A stretch of 64,000 bases of DNA from Flavobacterium gelidicaeli (GCF_013294005.1 NZ_JABSNK010000001.1:1-64000), one strand, 5' to 3'. Shown: positions 8,064 through 18,732, numbered from the stretch's first letter. Notes: generated by a model not told the origin, from the sequence alone. Made by a program: numbers and translations.

Positions 8064-8071
8064 CAAATATA
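8064..8071 (-). promoter_or_regulatory. promoter -7 box of the PAQR gene
   Basis: Minus-strand TATATTTG, matching TAnnTTTG, about 62 nt before the ATG at 8002. Confidence 0.45.
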
Positions 8072-8224
8072 ACGTCGGATTTAACTTATTGATTGAGAGA
8101 AAAATTCAATTTTAATTCAAAATACCATCTTTAGAATATTAAAGCAACCTAACTACTTTGTTATCAAATAAAAAAAGGGAATCACTTTCTTTCCATAAAT
8201 TCCTAGCTAGAAAAAAACTTTAAA

Positions 8225-8256
8225 CAAAAAAAACGCTCTGTTTACACAGAGCGTTT
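8225..8256 (-). terminator. terminator of the aconitase gene
   Basis: Perfect 10-bp stem AAACGCTCTG (8231-8240) / CAGAGCGTTT (8247-8256), 6-nt loop, followed on the minus strand by six U. It lies 22 nt after the stop codon. Confidence 0.92.
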
Positions 8257-8278
8257 AAATATATAATAAATGATAATA

Positions 8279-10540
8279 TTAAGCTTCGGCAGCAATTAAA
8301 TTTAATGCTGAACCAGCTACATACCAGCCTATTTGTCCTTCGTTGTACGTATGATTTGCTAAGATTAAATCTTTACTTCCATCAGCGTGAACAAACTCTA
8401 CCGTTAATTGTTTTCCTGGTGCAAAATCAACTAAATCTATAAAATTAATTGTATCATCCTCTTGGATCTTATCATAATCCGCTTCATTAGCGAATGTCAA
8501 CCCAAGAAGTCCTTGTTTTTTAAGATTCGTTTCGTGTATACGAGCAAAAGATTTCACTAATACCGCCTTAACACCTAAGAAACGAGGCTCCATTGCAGCA
8601 TGCTCACGAGAAGAACCTTCCCCGTAATTGTGATCTCCAACAACAACAGAAGGAACACCAGCTGCTTTGTACGCTCGCGCTACAGCAGGAACCGCACCAT
8701 ATTCACCAGTTAATTGATTTTTAACCGAATTTGTTTTTTGAGTGTAAGCATTTACAGCACCAATCAACATATTGTTTGAAATATTATCTAGATGTCCACG
8801 GAAACGCAACCACGGTCCAGCCATAGAAATATGATCCGTAGTACATTTACCAAATGCTTTAATTAGCAATTTAGCTCCTGTAATATTTTTACCATCCCAA
8901 GCGTCAAATGGTGCTAATAGTTGTAATCTATCTGAAGTTTCACTAACCACAATTTGAACAGCTGATCCATCAGCTGCAGGAGCTTGAAAACCATTATCAT
9001 CTACTTCAAATCCTTTTTTAGGTAATTCATCACCATAAGGCGCGGTCAATTTAACTTCTTCTCCTTTGTCATTTAACAATGTATCCGTAAGTGGGTTAAA
9101 ATCTAATCTTCCTGCAATTGCTAATGCCGCAACCATTTCTGGAGAAGTTACAAAAGCATGCGTATTTGGATTACCATCTGCTCTTTTAGAAAAGTTACGG
9201 TTGAACGAATGAACGATTGTATTTTTCTCTTGTTTATCTGCACCAGCTCTATCCCATTGACCAATACATGGTCCACAAGCATTTGTAAATACTTTAGTCC
9301 CCATTTTTTCAAATGCAGCAATCATACCGTCTCTTTCAATAGTGTAACGAATTTGCTCAGAACCTGGATTAACACCAAACTCGGCTTTAGGAGTAATACC
9401 ATGTTCTACGGCTTGGTTCACAATTGATACCGCACGAGCCATATCTTCATAAGAAGAGTTCGTACAAGAACCAATTAATCCCCATTCCACTTTTATTGGC
9501 CATCCATTAGCTTTCGCTTCCGCTTTCATTTCAGAAACAGGAGTACCTCTATCTGGAGTAAATGGTCCATTGATATGTGGCTCTAATTCTGAAAGGTTAA
9601 TTTCAATAACTTGATCAAAATACTTGTCTGGGTTTGCATAAACCTCAGGGTCACCAGTTAAATAATCAGCTACCTTATCTGCAGCATCAACTACGTCTTG
9701 ACGACCAGTAGCAGTTAAATACCTGCGCATAGAATCATCGTAACCAAATGTAGAAGTTGTAGCACCAATTTCGGCACCCATATTACAAATTGTACCTTTA
9801 CCAGTACAAGACATATTAGTCGCCCCTTCACCAAAATATTCAACAATTGCTCCAGTTCCTCCTTTTACAGTAAGAATGTCAGCAACTTTTAAAATCACAT
9901 CTTTTGGAGCAGTCCAACCCGATAATTTTCCGGTCAACTTCACTCCTATTAATTTAGGAAATTTCAATTCCCATCCCATTCCTGACATTACATCTACAGC
10001 ATCAGCTCCACCAACACCAATAGCAAGCATTCCTAAACCACCTGCATTTACAGTATGTGAATCGGTACCAATCATCATCCCACCTGGAAAAGCATAATTT
10101 TCCAAAACAATTTGATGAATAATTCCCGATCCTGGTTTCCAGAAACCAATACCGTATTTATCTGAAACTGATGATAAAAAATCAAAAACTTCGCTTGATT
10201 GTTCTTTTGCAACAGCTAAATCCTTCTCTGCTCCTACTTTTGCTAAAATCAAGTGGTCACAATGAACTGTTGTTGGAACAGCAACTGTTTTCTTACCTGC
10301 ATGCATAAATTGCAACAAAGCCATTTGTGCAGTTGCATCTTGACACGCTACTCTATCTGGAGCAAAATCAACATAATCAACACCTCGTCCATAGGCCTGC
10401 TTCGCTTTTCCATCCCATAAGTGGCTATATAAAATTTTCTCGGTTAAAGTAAGTGGACGATCAACTACTTTTCGTGCAGCATCAACACGACTTGTCATGT
10501 TGTCATACACTTTTTTAATCATTTCAATATCAAATGCCAT
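8279..10540 (-). CDS. acn: aconitate hydratase, mitochondrial type
   Basis: A 753-residue 4Fe-4S enzyme interconverting citrate and isocitrate in the TCA cycle. The start [15 protein letters not shown] and the length match the mitochondrial-type aconitases common in Bacteroidota rather than the ~890-residue E. coli AcnA. Cluster ligands are the Cys in [10 protein letters not shown] and the two in NACGPCIGQ. The swivel domain carries [14 protein letters not shown]. An in-frame ATG at 10576 would add twelve residues ([12 protein letters not shown]) not typical of the family. It lies about 110 bp downstream of acnB, separated by a strong terminator, so the two aconitases are probably controlled separately. 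Confidence 0.97.
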   Translation of the reverse strand: MAFDIEMIKKVYDNMTSRVDAARKVVDRPLTLTEKILYSHLWDGKAKQAYGRGVDYVDFAPDRVACQDATAQMALLQFMHAGKKTVAVPTTVHCDHLILAKVGAEKDLAVAKEQSSEVFDFLSSVSDKYGIGFWKPGSGIIHQIVLENYAFPGGMMIGTDSHTVNAGGLGMLAIGVGGADAVDVMSGMGWELKFPKLIGVKLTGKLSGWTAPKDVILKVADILTVKGGTGAIVEYFGEGATNMSCTGKGTICNMGAEIGATTSTFGYDDSMRRYLTATGRQDVVDAADKVADYLTGDPEVYANPDKYFDQVIEINLSELEPHINGPFTPDRGTPVSEMKAEAKANGWPIKVEWGLIGSCTNSSYEDMARAVSIVNQAVEHGITPKAEFGVNPGSEQIRYTIERDGMIAAFEKMGTKVFTNACGPCIGQWDRAGADKQEKNTIVHSFNRNFSKRADGNPNTHAFVTSPEMVAALAIAGRLDFNPLTDTLLNDKGEEVKLTAPYGDELPKKGFEVDDNGFQAPAADGSAVQIVVSETSDRLQLLAPFDAWDGKNITGAKLLIKAFGKCTTDHISMAGPWLRFRGHLDNISNNMLIGAVNAYTQKTNSVKNQLTGEYGAVPAVARAYKAAGVPSVVVGDHNYGEGSSREHAAMEPRFLGVKAVLVKSFARIHETNLKKQGLLGLTFANEADYDKIQEDDTINFIDLVDFAPGKQLTVEFVHADGSKDLILANHTYNEGQIGWYVAGSALNLIAAEA

Positions 10541-10591
10541 ATATAATTGTTTTAAGTATTGTATTTTAGATACCACAAGGTACGAAAAATA

Positions 10592-10624
10592 AAAAAAGCC
10601 TGAGTCATTGACTCAGGCTTTTTG
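10592..10624 (-). terminator. terminator of acnB
   Basis: Long perfect stem AAAAAGCCTGAGTC (to 10606) / GACTCAGGCTTTTT (from 10610) with a 3-5 nt loop. The flanking A and T runs make it work in both directions. Confidence 0.92.
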
Positions 10625-10648
10625 ATATAATTAACAAATCTTAATTTA

Positions 10649-13420
10649 TTATTGAACTAATAACTTATGAGATGGTGCAAATTGCGTTAGATTAATTCCT
10701 TTCACTGCTGCTTTATATTCCTCCATAGTAGGCGTTCTACCTAAGATTGTAGACAACACAACAACTGGCGTTGAAGAAAGTAATGACTCTCCTTTTTTAC
10801 CTTCAGCATCCTCAACAACTCTTCCTTGAAAAAGGCGTGTAGAAGTTGCCATTACAGTATCTCCTTTTGCTGCTTTTTCTTGGTTACCCATACAAAGATT
10901 ACAACCTGGACGTTCTAAGTAAAGAATATTTTCATATCCTGTACGTGCTACTCCTTTTGGCGCATTATCATCAAATTCGAAACCAGAGTATTTTTGCAAC
11001 ACTTCCCAGTCACCTTCTGCTTTCAACTCATCAACAATGTTGTACGTTGGCGGCGCAACAACAAGTGGTGCCTTAAATTCTACTTTACCAAATTGTGCAT
11101 CAATATTTTTAAGCATTTGCGAAAGGATTTTTAAGTCTCCTTTGTGAACCATACATGATCCAACAAATCCTAAATCAACTTTTTTAGTTCCACCATAAAA
11201 TGATAATGGTCTAATAGTGTCGTGTGTATATCTTTTAGAAACATCTGCATTATTAACGTCTGGATCTGCAATCATTGGCTCTTGTACAATGTCAAGATCA
11301 ATAACAACTTCTGCATAATATTTTGCATTTGCATCGGGAGTCAAAGCTGGTTTTGCACCAGATCTGATGTCAGCGATTCTTTGATCAGCGATAGCGATCA
11401 AACCTTTAAGAACTTGTTTCGCATTATCCATTCCTTTATCAATCATGATCTGGATTCTTTTCTTAGCGATCAACAATGATTCAATCAAAGTTTCATCCTC
11501 AGAAATACAGATAGAAGCTTTCGCTTTCATCTCTGCAGTCCAGTCTGTAAAAGTAAAGGCCTGATCTGCGGTAAGTGTACCTAAGTGTACTTCGATAATT
11601 CTACCTTGGAATACATTTTCTCCTCCAAATTGTTTCAACATTTGAGATTGAGTAGCGTGAACCACATCACGGAAATCCATGTACGTTTTCATATTTCCTT
11701 TGAAAGTCACTTTTACCGATTCTGGAATTGGCATAGAAGCTTCACCCGTAGCCAATGCAAGCGCAACTGTACCTGAATCGGCACCAAAAGCAACACCTTT
11801 TGACATTCTTGTATGAGAGTCACCACCGATAATGATAGCCCACTCATCAACAGTAATATCATTCAATACTTTATGAATAACATCTGTCATTGCAAGGTAT
11901 TTATCTTTAGGATCACGAGCAGTAATCAAACCAAAGTCATTCATGAATTTCATCAATCTAGGAATATTTGCTTTCGACTTATTATCCCAAACCGATGCAG
12001 TATGACAACCTGATTGGTAAGCACCATCAACAATAGGAGAAATAACAGTAGCAGCCATAGACTCTAATTCTTGAGAGGTCATCAAACCTGTAGTATCTTG
12101 AGATCCCACAATGTTCACCTCTACACGTACATCTGATCCTGCGTGTAACACTTTACCAGGTGTAGTTCCAACTGCATTTTTATTGAAAATTTTCTCTACA
12201 GCAGTAAGTCCTTGTCCTTCAACAGAAACTTCTTTTGATGCAGCAAAAACTGGAACGATATCAATACCTAAAGTTTTTGAAGCAAAAGTTTGTAACTTTT
12301 TACCAAAAACAATAGCGTAAGAACCACCCGCTTTTATGAATTCCATTTTTTGAGGTGTAAAAGCTTTAGAAATATCTTTTAGCTCTTTGTCCCCATTGTA
12401 TAATTTTTTCGTTTTAGTATTGATAGTAAGCACAGTACCTGTAGCGACAGAATATGCCTCTTCTAGAACAACATCTCCGTTTTCATTACGTACAGCATTC
12501 CCTTTCTCATCAACTACTTTTACCCAGTTTTGAAGGTCTAACCCAATTCCACCAGTAACATCAACCGTAGTTAAGAAAATTGGCGAAATTCCGTTTGTAC
12601 CCGCTACAATTGGAGCAATGTTTATAAAAGGAACATAAGGACTTGCTTTTCTACCTGTCCATAATGCTACGTTATTCACACCTGACATTCTTGATGATCC
12701 AACACCCATTGTTCCTTTTTCAGCAATCAACATCACACTTTTGTCCGGATGTTGCGCTTGCAAAGCTTGAATTTCATCTTGTGCTTCAGGAGAAATTAAA
12801 CATTTCCCATGCAATTCACGATCTGAACGAGAGTGAGCTTGGTTTCCTGGAGAAAGTAAATCAGTTGAGATATCTCCTTCACCAGCAACATAAGTAACTA
12901 CTTTAATTTCTTCTGCAACCTCAGGAAGTTTTGTAAAAAATTCTGCATTAGCATAACTTACTAAAATCTCCTTAGCAATTTCACTGCCACTTTTAAATGC
13001 AGCCTCTAGACGTGCTGTATCAGCTTCGTAAAGAAAAAATTGTGTTTTTAATACTTTTGCAGCTTCTTTTGCAATAGCAACATTATTACCTAAAGCTAAA
13101 TCTAGTAATACTTCAATCGAAGGACCACCTTTCATGTGTGATAATAATTCAAAAGCAAAAGCAGGAGTAATTTCATTCACAACAGATTGCCCTAGAATAA
13201 TTTCCTTTAGAAATACCGCTTTGACCGCTGCAGCTGGAGTAGTTCCAGGAACAACATTGTACGTGAAAAATTTAAGCGATTCGTCGCGATCTGCGTTATC
13301 TGAATCTTTTATTTGTGTAATGATTGTACTTAATAAGTCAGCACCATCAATAGGTTTTGGGTTAAGCCCTTGCCCTTTTCGTTCTTCGATTTCTTGTAGA
13401 TAATCGTTATAAATGTTCAT
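10649..13420 (-). CDS. acnB: aconitate hydratase B / 2-methylisocitrate dehydratase
   Basis: A 923-residue AcnB-type aconitase. The AcnB domain order is seen: N-terminal HEAT-like helical domain (about 1-160), the swivel domain (with KGTMGVGSSRMSGVNNVALW near 235-255), then the 4Fe-4S catalytic domains. Cluster cysteines lie in GCHTASVW, in GFVGSCMVHKGDL and in ERPGCNLCMGNQ. Besides citrate/isocitrate, AcnB enzymes act on 2-methylisocitrate, and apo-AcnB binds mRNA in other bacteria; neither is shown here. Start ATG 13420. It is followed by the second, unrelated aconitase. Confidence 0.97.
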   Translation of the reverse strand: MNIYNDYLQEIEERKGQGLNPKPIDGADLLSTIITQIKDSDNADRDESLKFFTYNVVPGTTPAAAVKAVFLKEIILGQSVVNEITPAFAFELLSHMKGGPSIEVLLDLALGNNVAIAKEAAKVLKTQFFLYEADTARLEAAFKSGSEIAKEILVSYANAEFFTKLPEVAEEIKVVTYVAGEGDISTDLLSPGNQAHSRSDRELHGKCLISPEAQDEIQALQAQHPDKSVMLIAEKGTMGVGSSRMSGVNNVALWTGRKASPYVPFINIAPIVAGTNGISPIFLTTVDVTGGIGLDLQNWVKVVDEKGNAVRNENGDVVLEEAYSVATGTVLTINTKTKKLYNGDKELKDISKAFTPQKMEFIKAGGSYAIVFGKKLQTFASKTLGIDIVPVFAASKEVSVEGQGLTAVEKIFNKNAVGTTPGKVLHAGSDVRVEVNIVGSQDTTGLMTSQELESMAATVISPIVDGAYQSGCHTASVWDNKSKANIPRLMKFMNDFGLITARDPKDKYLAMTDVIHKVLNDITVDEWAIIIGGDSHTRMSKGVAFGADSGTVALALATGEASMPIPESVKVTFKGNMKTYMDFRDVVHATQSQMLKQFGGENVFQGRIIEVHLGTLTADQAFTFTDWTAEMKAKASICISEDETLIESLLIAKKRIQIMIDKGMDNAKQVLKGLIAIADQRIADIRSGAKPALTPDANAKYYAEVVIDLDIVQEPMIADPDVNNADVSKRYTHDTIRPLSFYGGTKKVDLGFVGSCMVHKGDLKILSQMLKNIDAQFGKVEFKAPLVVAPPTYNIVDELKAEGDWEVLQKYSGFEFDDNAPKGVARTGYENILYLERPGCNLCMGNQEKAAKGDTVMATSTRLFQGRVVEDAEGKKGESLLSSTPVVVLSTILGRTPTMEEYKAAVKGINLTQFAPSHKLLVQ

Positions 13421-13824
13421 AGTAGAATTCTTTTCAATGTTAAAGGCTATTTGTCTTGATTATATCAAAAATAAACAACCAAACTATCTTGGTATTTTTT
13501 TGTTTTTTCGTGATGCAAATTAACGAATTTAAGGTGAGATTTAAAAAAAATTTAATAAAAGTGGCCTTTTAGAAAATTATTATTGCTAAAAACGTCGTTA
13601 TTTTACTTTTTATTAAACAATTGACAAAATACCGTAACAATATTAAACAATTAGCAAAATAACATTTATTTTTTATCAATATCGAAATCAATAGAATTAA
13701 AAAAAGGCTCTTTATTCTGATTTGAATAAAGAACCTTTCTAAATTAAACTTATCAGGCATTACTAAACTATAGTTAAACACAGCCCACAATGATTATAAT
13801 TTAAATCTATTAAAAAACAACTAA
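13421..13824. other. 404-bp gene-free stretch upstream of acnB
   Basis: It contains a candidate -7 box for acnB (minus-strand TATTTTTG at 13466-13473, 46 nt before the ATG) and the moxR terminator at 13703-13738. The remainder is AT-rich without recognisable features. Confidence 0.6.
13700..13738 (-). terminator. probable terminator of moxR
   Basis: Stem of about 15 bp (13703-13717 / 13724-13738) with a 6-nt loop; one position is a G-U wobble in the minus-strand RNA. Five or six U follow. It lies 87 nt beyond the moxR stop codon. Confidence 0.75.
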
Positions 13825-14778
13825 TTAAATCAACTTAGAAATAATCATTTCCTCAGTAATTCCTTCAGCATCTGCTTTGTAATTTTTAATAATACGATGT
13901 CTCAAAATACCAACCGCCACTGCTTTTACATCTTCAATATCTGGAGAAAACTTTCCTTTGAAAGCAGCATGGGCCTTAGCAGCCAAAATTAAATTTTGAG
14001 AAGCTCTAGGTCCTGCTCCCCAATCTAAATAATTCTTTACAAAGTCATTTGTCAAAACACTATCAGGACGTGTTTTACTTACAAGTGTAACTGCATATTC
14101 AATTACATTATCAGCCACAGGAATGCGGCGAATTAATTGTTGAAAGTCTATAATTTGTTGTGCTGTAAATAAAGCGTTAACCGTTTCTTTAACATCCGAA
14201 GTTGTTCTTTTCACCACTTGCACTTCTTCTTCATAGGAAGGATACTCTAATTTAATAGCAAACATAAAACGGTCCAATTGTGCTTCAGGCAAAGGATAAG
14301 TTCCCTCTTGTTCAATTGGGTTTTGCGTAGCCAAAACAAAATAAGGTAATGACAGCTTGTAGTTTTCCCCAGCTATAGTCACAGACCTTTCTTGCATAGC
14401 TTCCAATAAAGCAGCTTGTGTTTTAGGTGGCGTTCTATTGATTTCGTCAGCTAAAATAATATTTGAAAAAACAGGCCCTTTTATAAATTTAAACTGACGA
14501 TTTTCATCTAATATCTCACTTCCTAAAATATCCGAAGGCATTAAGTCAGGTGTAAACTGAATTCTTTTAAAATCTAATCCTAAAGCTTGCGCCAAAGTAT
14601 TAACTAATAATGTTTTTGCCAATCCTGGGACACCAACTAATAAAGCATGCCCACCAGAAAAAATACAGAGTAAGATTTGATCAACTACAGCATCTTGACC
14701 TACAATTATTTTGGCGATTTCATTTTTAAGTTCATTTCGTTTTTGAACTAAATCGTGTATTGCTGCAACATCAGACAT
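13825..14778 (-). CDS. moxR: MoxR-family AAA+ ATPase
   Basis: A 317-residue AAA+ chaperone-like ATPase. Walker A is GVPGLAKT (about residues 49-56), Walker B IILADEINR (107-115), and sensor 1 lies in FVLATQNPIEQEGTYPLPEAQLDRF. MoxR proteins usually help mature protein complexes together with VWA-domain partners encoded next to them (BatA/BatB-type in Bacteroidota); no such partner gene lies in this window. It sits 78 bp downstream of the surA-like gene with a terminator between. Confidence 0.93.
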   Translation of the reverse strand: MSDVAAIHDLVQKRNELKNEIAKIIVGQDAVVDQILLCIFSGGHALLVGVPGLAKTLLVNTLAQALGLDFKRIQFTPDLMPSDILGSEILDENRQFKFIKGPVFSNIILADEINRTPPKTQAALLEAMQERSVTIAGENYKLSLPYFVLATQNPIEQEGTYPLPEAQLDRFMFAIKLEYPSYEEEVQVVKRTTSDVKETVNALFTAQQIIDFQQLIRRIPVADNVIEYAVTLVSKTRPDSVLTNDFVKNYLDWGAGPRASQNLILAAKAHAAFKGKFSPDIEDVKAVAVGILRHRIIKNYKADAEGITEEMIISKLI

Positions 14779-14796
14779 TTTGAAAAGTATTTAAAT

Positions 14797-14838
14797 TAAA
14801 AAAGAGCTAGCTTATGATTTCATAAAACTAACTCTTTT
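14797..14838 (-). terminator. terminator of the surA-like gene
   Basis: On the minus strand an interrupted stem AAAAAGAGTTAG..TTATG / CATAA-GCTAGCTCTTTTTT, ending in six U. It lies just downstream of the stop codon at 14857. Confidence 0.75.
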
Positions 14839-14856
14839 TATTTATTATAAAAAATA

Positions 14857-16269
14857 TTATTTTTTCAACCAGTTATTGGTAAACTCGCAGTCTCTATATT
14901 CACCAAGAACCTTAATATATGTTTCTTTTATTTTTTCATCAAACCATTTTCCAATTGCTTTGATTTGCTTTTCTTTTAAAGCTAAATCTTTAATCTTAAT
15001 ATAATCCGTAGCATAGTTAGCAATATGCTCGTTAATTCTATTTGTTACCGTAATTAACTTAAAGCTTTTCTTTCCATTCTCATCAGTATCTAAAATAGGT
15101 TGCGAGATCGCATCATCCTTTAAATTAGAAACTTGGCTATAAAGACTTGGGTCCATTTTAGTTAATTCAAAACGCGTATCTTGAGTTTTTGGATTAATTA
15201 AAACACCACCATTAGCTCTAGTTTCTTTTTGATCAGATTCTGTTCTGGCAGCATCTGCAAAAGAAAGTTTTTTATCAATAATCTTATTTCTAATAAGTGT
15301 AATTTTATCTTTTGCAGACTGAATCTCATCCTCAGAAACAGAAGGAGTCAATAATATGTGTCTCAATTCAACTTCTTGTCCCTTAATTTTATCAATCATA
15401 ATAATATGAAATCCAAAAGTTGTTTCAAATGGTGCTGAAATCTCCCCTTCTTGCAAACTAAATGCAACATCTTTAAACTCTTTTACAAAAGGAGTTTTTC
15501 TATTCATTTTATAAAAACCACCATTACTAGCTGATCCTGGATCTTTAGAATATAAAACTGCTTTAGTTGCAAAACTAGAACCGGCTAGAATATCTTTTTT
15601 AAATTCATTCAACTTATCAATTACTTTTTGCTTTTCAGCATCAGAAATCTTGGGTTCAATAACAATTTGAGCTACTTCCATTTCGGCTCCAAACTGCGGC
15701 AATTCATCTTTAGGGATAGATTTAAAAAAATTACGAACTTCCTCTGGAGTGATCTCAACTTCTTCAACAATTTTCTTTTGCATTTCAGAACTAAGCTTTT
15801 GCTCCTTTAAAAGGTCAAAGAAATAACTCTTAAAATCTTCTTCTGAATCTTTTTTATAGTATTGTACTACCTTATCAATACTTCCTATTTGGCTAACCAT
15901 ATAGCTCAAACGTTCTTCCATCATGCTCTTCACTTCAGCGTCAGTAACTTTAACACTATCTTGAACTGCCTGGTGTGCATATAATTTATCTTCCATTAGT
16001 TTTCCTAACATCTGACATCTTGTAATATCTTTTATAGAACCACCTTGACTTGAAATTTCTAAATAAGATTTATCAATATCGGAATCCAAAATAATATAAT
16101 CCCCAACCGTTGCAATAATTCCGTCAATTTTTTGTCTTTGATTCGTTTGAACTTTCTTTACAGGAGCAACTGCAACTGCAACACTGTCCGTAATAATTTC
16201 TTGAGCCTTTGTTATCGTTGTAGAAAACAGAAAAAGCACAAGTGCAACTGTAATAGTAATGGACTTCAT
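14857..16269 (-). CDS. surA: SurA-like periplasmic peptidyl-prolyl isomerase
   Basis: A 470-residue exported chaperone. Residues 1-23 are a signal peptide (ending TITKAQ). A SurA N-terminal helical domain (about 45-155, with IDGIIATVGDYIILDSDI) is followed by two parvulin domains: the first at about 170-275 (GGFYKMNRKTPFVKEFKDVAF, then FGFHIIMID), the second at about 280-390 (ELRHILLTPSVSEDEI, GG near 350). SurA proteins escort outer-membrane beta-barrels through the periplasm. An upstream ATG at 16290 adds MLLKTIQ before the signal peptide; 16269 is preferred. Confidence 0.9.
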   Translation of the reverse strand: MKSITITVALVLFLFSTTITKAQEIITDSVAVAVAPVKKVQTNQRQKIDGIIATVGDYIILDSDIDKSYLEISSQGGSIKDITRCQMLGKLMEDKLYAHQAVQDSVKVTDAEVKSMMEERLSYMVSQIGSIDKVVQYYKKDSEEDFKSYFFDLLKEQKLSSEMQKKIVEEVEITPEEVRNFFKSIPKDELPQFGAEMEVAQIVIEPKISDAEKQKVIDKLNEFKKDILAGSSFATKAVLYSKDPGSASNGGFYKMNRKTPFVKEFKDVAFSLQEGEISAPFETTFGFHIIMIDKIKGQEVELRHILLTPSVSEDEIQSAKDKITLIRNKIIDKKLSFADAARTESDQKETRANGGVLINPKTQDTRFELTKMDPSLYSQVSNLKDDAISQPILDTDENGKKSFKLITVTNRINEHIANYATDYIKIKDLALKEKQIKAIGKWFDEKIKETYIKVLGEYRDCEFTNNWLKK

Positions 16270-16663
16270 TTGTATTGTTTTTAATAGCATTATTTGAAAT
16301 TTATATTTTTATAGTTAGAAACTTATTAATCAAAAGAAATCTAGGTACTCGGCACCAAATATACGCCATTACAGTTAAGAAAGAAAAATGTTCCTACAAA
16401 CAATTCTCTAAAATAAAGGCGAACAAAAATAACAATTCGATTACATAATACAAGTTTACACCTTACTATTAACAAAATTTTATACAGCCATGAGTTAAAC
16501 AAAACAATCTCGATACCAATCTACTAAATATCAATACTTAAAATCCATAATACTAATTGTATCCCTTATTAGCTTTCTATCTTCAATATTAAGTTAATGC
16601 AATTCTTATTTATTTTTAATTAGCATTTATAAATAGTACTTTTGCAAACTATTTACAGTAAAT
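16270..16663. other. 394-bp divergent intergenic region
   Basis: It lies between the divergent surA-like and prfC genes. Apart from the prfC -7 box at 16637-16644 I see no RNA gene, repeat or reading frame of note. Confidence 0.6.
16637..16644 (+). promoter_or_regulatory. promoter -7 box of prfC
   Basis: TACTTTTG matches TAnnTTTG and ends 19 nt before the ATG. No good TTG is seen about 20 nt upstream. Confidence 0.5.
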
Positions 16664-18253
16664 ATGAGCTTTTTAAAAGAAATACAAAGAAGAAGAACTT
16701 TCGGAATTATATCGCATCCTGATGCCGGTAAAACAACACTTACAGAAAAACTCCTACTTTTTGGAGGAGCTATTCAAGAGGCTGGTGCGGTTAAGAATAA
16801 TAAAATTAAAAAAGGAGCAACGAGTGATTTTATGGAAATCGAACGTCAAAGAGGAATTTCGGTTTCTACTTCGGTTTTAGCATTTAATTACCAAGACAAA
16901 AAAATCAACATTCTCGATACTCCTGGACATAAGGATTTTGCTGAAGACACTTTTAGAACCTTAACTGCTGTAGACAGCGTTATTGTTGTAATTGATGTTG
17001 CAAAAGGAGTTGAGGAACAAACAGAGAAATTAGTATCTGTATGTAGAATGAGAAAAATACCTATAATTGTTTTCATCAATAAGATGGACCGTGAAGGAAA
17101 AGACGCTTTTGATCTTATGGACGAAGTGGAGCAAAAATTAGGTTTAACTGTTACTCCACTTAGTTTCCCTATTGGAATGGGTTATGATTTTCAAGGAATC
17201 TATAATTTATGGGAGCAAAACATTAATTTATTTAGTGGAGACAATCGTAAAAACATAGAAGAAACTATTGCTTTTTCGGATGTTCAAAATCCCGAATTAG
17301 AAAAAATAATTGGACAAAAACCTGCTGATACTTTACGCGAAGAATTAGAGTTGATTGATGAAGTTTATCCAAAATTTGATCGTCAAGACTATTTAGACGG
17401 AAAATTACAACCTGTATTCTTTGGTTCAGCACTGAATAATTTTGGAGTAAGAGAGCTTTTAGATTGTTTTGTCACCATCGCTCCATCACCTAGACCTAAA
17501 GAATCAGAAACAAGGTTAGTGGATCCAACTGAAGAAAAAATGTCTGGATTTGTTTTTAAAATTCATGCGAACATGGATCCTAAACATAGAGACAGATTGG
17601 CTTTTATCAAAATTGTATCTGGAACATTTGAAAGAAACAAACCTTACTATCACGTTAGACTTAAAAAGAATTTAAAATTCTCTAGTCCAAACGCTTTTTT
17701 TGCTGAAAAGAAAGAAATTGTAGATATTTCCTACCCTGGAGATATTGTAGGATTACACGATACTGGAAATTTTAAAATTGGAGATACTTTAACCGAAGGT
17801 GAAATAATGAGTTTCAAAGGAATTCCTAGCTTCTCTCCAGAACACTTTAGATACATAAACAATGCTGACCCTCTTAAAGCAAAACAACTTGATAAAGGTG
17901 TCGATCAATTAATGGATGAAGGTGTTGCTCAATTATTTACTCTTGAAATGAACAACAGAAAAATTATTGGAACTGTAGGAGCATTGCAATATGAAGTAAT
18001 TCAGTACCGTTTAGAGCATGAATATGGTGCTAAATGTACTTATGAAAACTTTCCTGTACATAAGGCTTGCTGGGTTAAACCCAATGACCCAAAGAATGAA
18101 GAGTTCAAGGAATTCAAACGTATCAAACAAAAGTTTTTAGCAAAAGACAAATACGGTCAATTAGTATTTCTCGCCGATTCAGACTTTACAATTCAAATGA
18201 CACAGAATAAATACCCGAGTGTTAAACTATTTTTCACTTCGGAGTTTGAATAG
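16664..18253 (+). CDS. prfC: peptide chain release factor 3
   Basis: A 529-residue translational GTPase that recycles class I release factors after termination. G1 is SHPDAGKTTLTEKLL (residues 18-32), the switch II region DTPGHKDFAED, and G4 FINKMDREGKDAFD. The RF3-specific features are the full length of ~530 residues and the C-terminal QYEVIQYRLEHEYGAKCTYE segment. Monocistronic: own promoter box and strong terminator. Confidence 0.97.
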   Translation: MSFLKEIQRRRTFGIISHPDAGKTTLTEKLLLFGGAIQEAGAVKNNKIKKGATSDFMEIERQRGISVSTSVLAFNYQDKKINILDTPGHKDFAEDTFRTLTAVDSVIVVIDVAKGVEEQTEKLVSVCRMRKIPIIVFINKMDREGKDAFDLMDEVEQKLGLTVTPLSFPIGMGYDFQGIYNLWEQNINLFSGDNRKNIEETIAFSDVQNPELEKIIGQKPADTLREELELIDEVYPKFDRQDYLDGKLQPVFFGSALNNFGVRELLDCFVTIAPSPRPKESETRLVDPTEEKMSGFVFKIHANMDPKHRDRLAFIKIVSGTFERNKPYYHVRLKKNLKFSSPNAFFAEKKEIVDISYPGDIVGLHDTGNFKIGDTLTEGEIMSFKGIPSFSPEHFRYINNADPLKAKQLDKGVDQLMDEGVAQLFTLEMNNRKIIGTVGALQYEVIQYRLEHEYGAKCTYENFPVHKACWVKPNDPKNEEFKEFKRIKQKFLAKDKYGQLVFLADSDFTIQMTQNKYPSVKLFFTSEFE

Positions 18254-18264
18254 AAAATTATCAT

Positions 18265-18299
18265 AAAAAAAGCGCTAATTTTAAATTAGCGCTTTTTTA
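18265..18299. terminator. bidirectional terminator
   Basis: Near-perfect palindrome AGCGCTAATT (18271-18280), TTA, AATTAGCGCT (18284-18293), flanked by seven A and six T. It serves prfC and the convergent gene ending at 18326. Confidence 0.93.
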
Positions 18300-18325
18300 T
18301 ATCTGTAAAAAATTAAGTCATTTCT

Positions 18326-18682
18326 TTATGCTAAAGACGTTTCATAATTGACTGCTTTTTTTAAGAAAGCTTTTAATAATGTACGATTTGGAGCAATTCC
18401 TGAAGTCATTATTTGTTTTTTAGTATTAATACCTTCAGTTGAAATTGTGGTGTTGGGTTTTTGTTTCGAACCCATGAACCACAAAACAAATTCCATATTT
18501 GTGTTTGCTTTATTATTTTCTGCTTTTATCTCATTTATAACAGTGATTTCATTTTCACTAGAAAAATTTTCATTTTTTACTGATGATTGACTAAAAACTG
18601 AGAAACTTGATAAAAAAATCAAAACAAAAGTTAAAATAGTAAGAGTACTTTTAGCTTTGTTTTGTTTAGAAAAATTGGTCAT
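18326..18682 (-). CDS. small exported protein of unknown function
   Basis: A 118-residue protein. A charged N-terminus is followed by a hydrophobic stretch (about residues 14-32, ending SFSVFSQ) that looks like a signal peptide. The mature part is Asn/Glu/Lys-rich and polar with a single hydrophobic patch (MEFVLWFMG), no Cys and no recognised domain. A TACTTTTG -7 box lies about 50 nt upstream and a shared terminator downstream, which supports a real gene. No function can be given. Confidence 0.65.
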   Translation of the reverse strand: MTNFSKQNKAKSTLTILTFVLIFLSSFSVFSQSSVKNENFSSENEITVINEIKAENNKANTNMEFVLWFMGSKQKPNTTISTEGINTKKQIMTSGIAPNRTLLKAFLKKAVNYETSLA

Positions 18683-18732
18683 ATTAAAATTTGTTTTTTG
18701 ATAGAGATAAATTCATAACTCTAATTCTAGTA

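Noticed and set aside
10846..13403. Several open frames opposite acnB
   Set aside because: They lie antisense to a complete 923-codon gene with conserved family sequence; composition is that of shadow frames.
13569..13790. Open frame of 73 codons on the minus strand between acnB and moxR
   Set aside because: It spans the moxR terminator hairpin, is extremely rich in Ile/Leu/Lys as AT-rich spacer DNA would be, and shows no domain or signal peptide.
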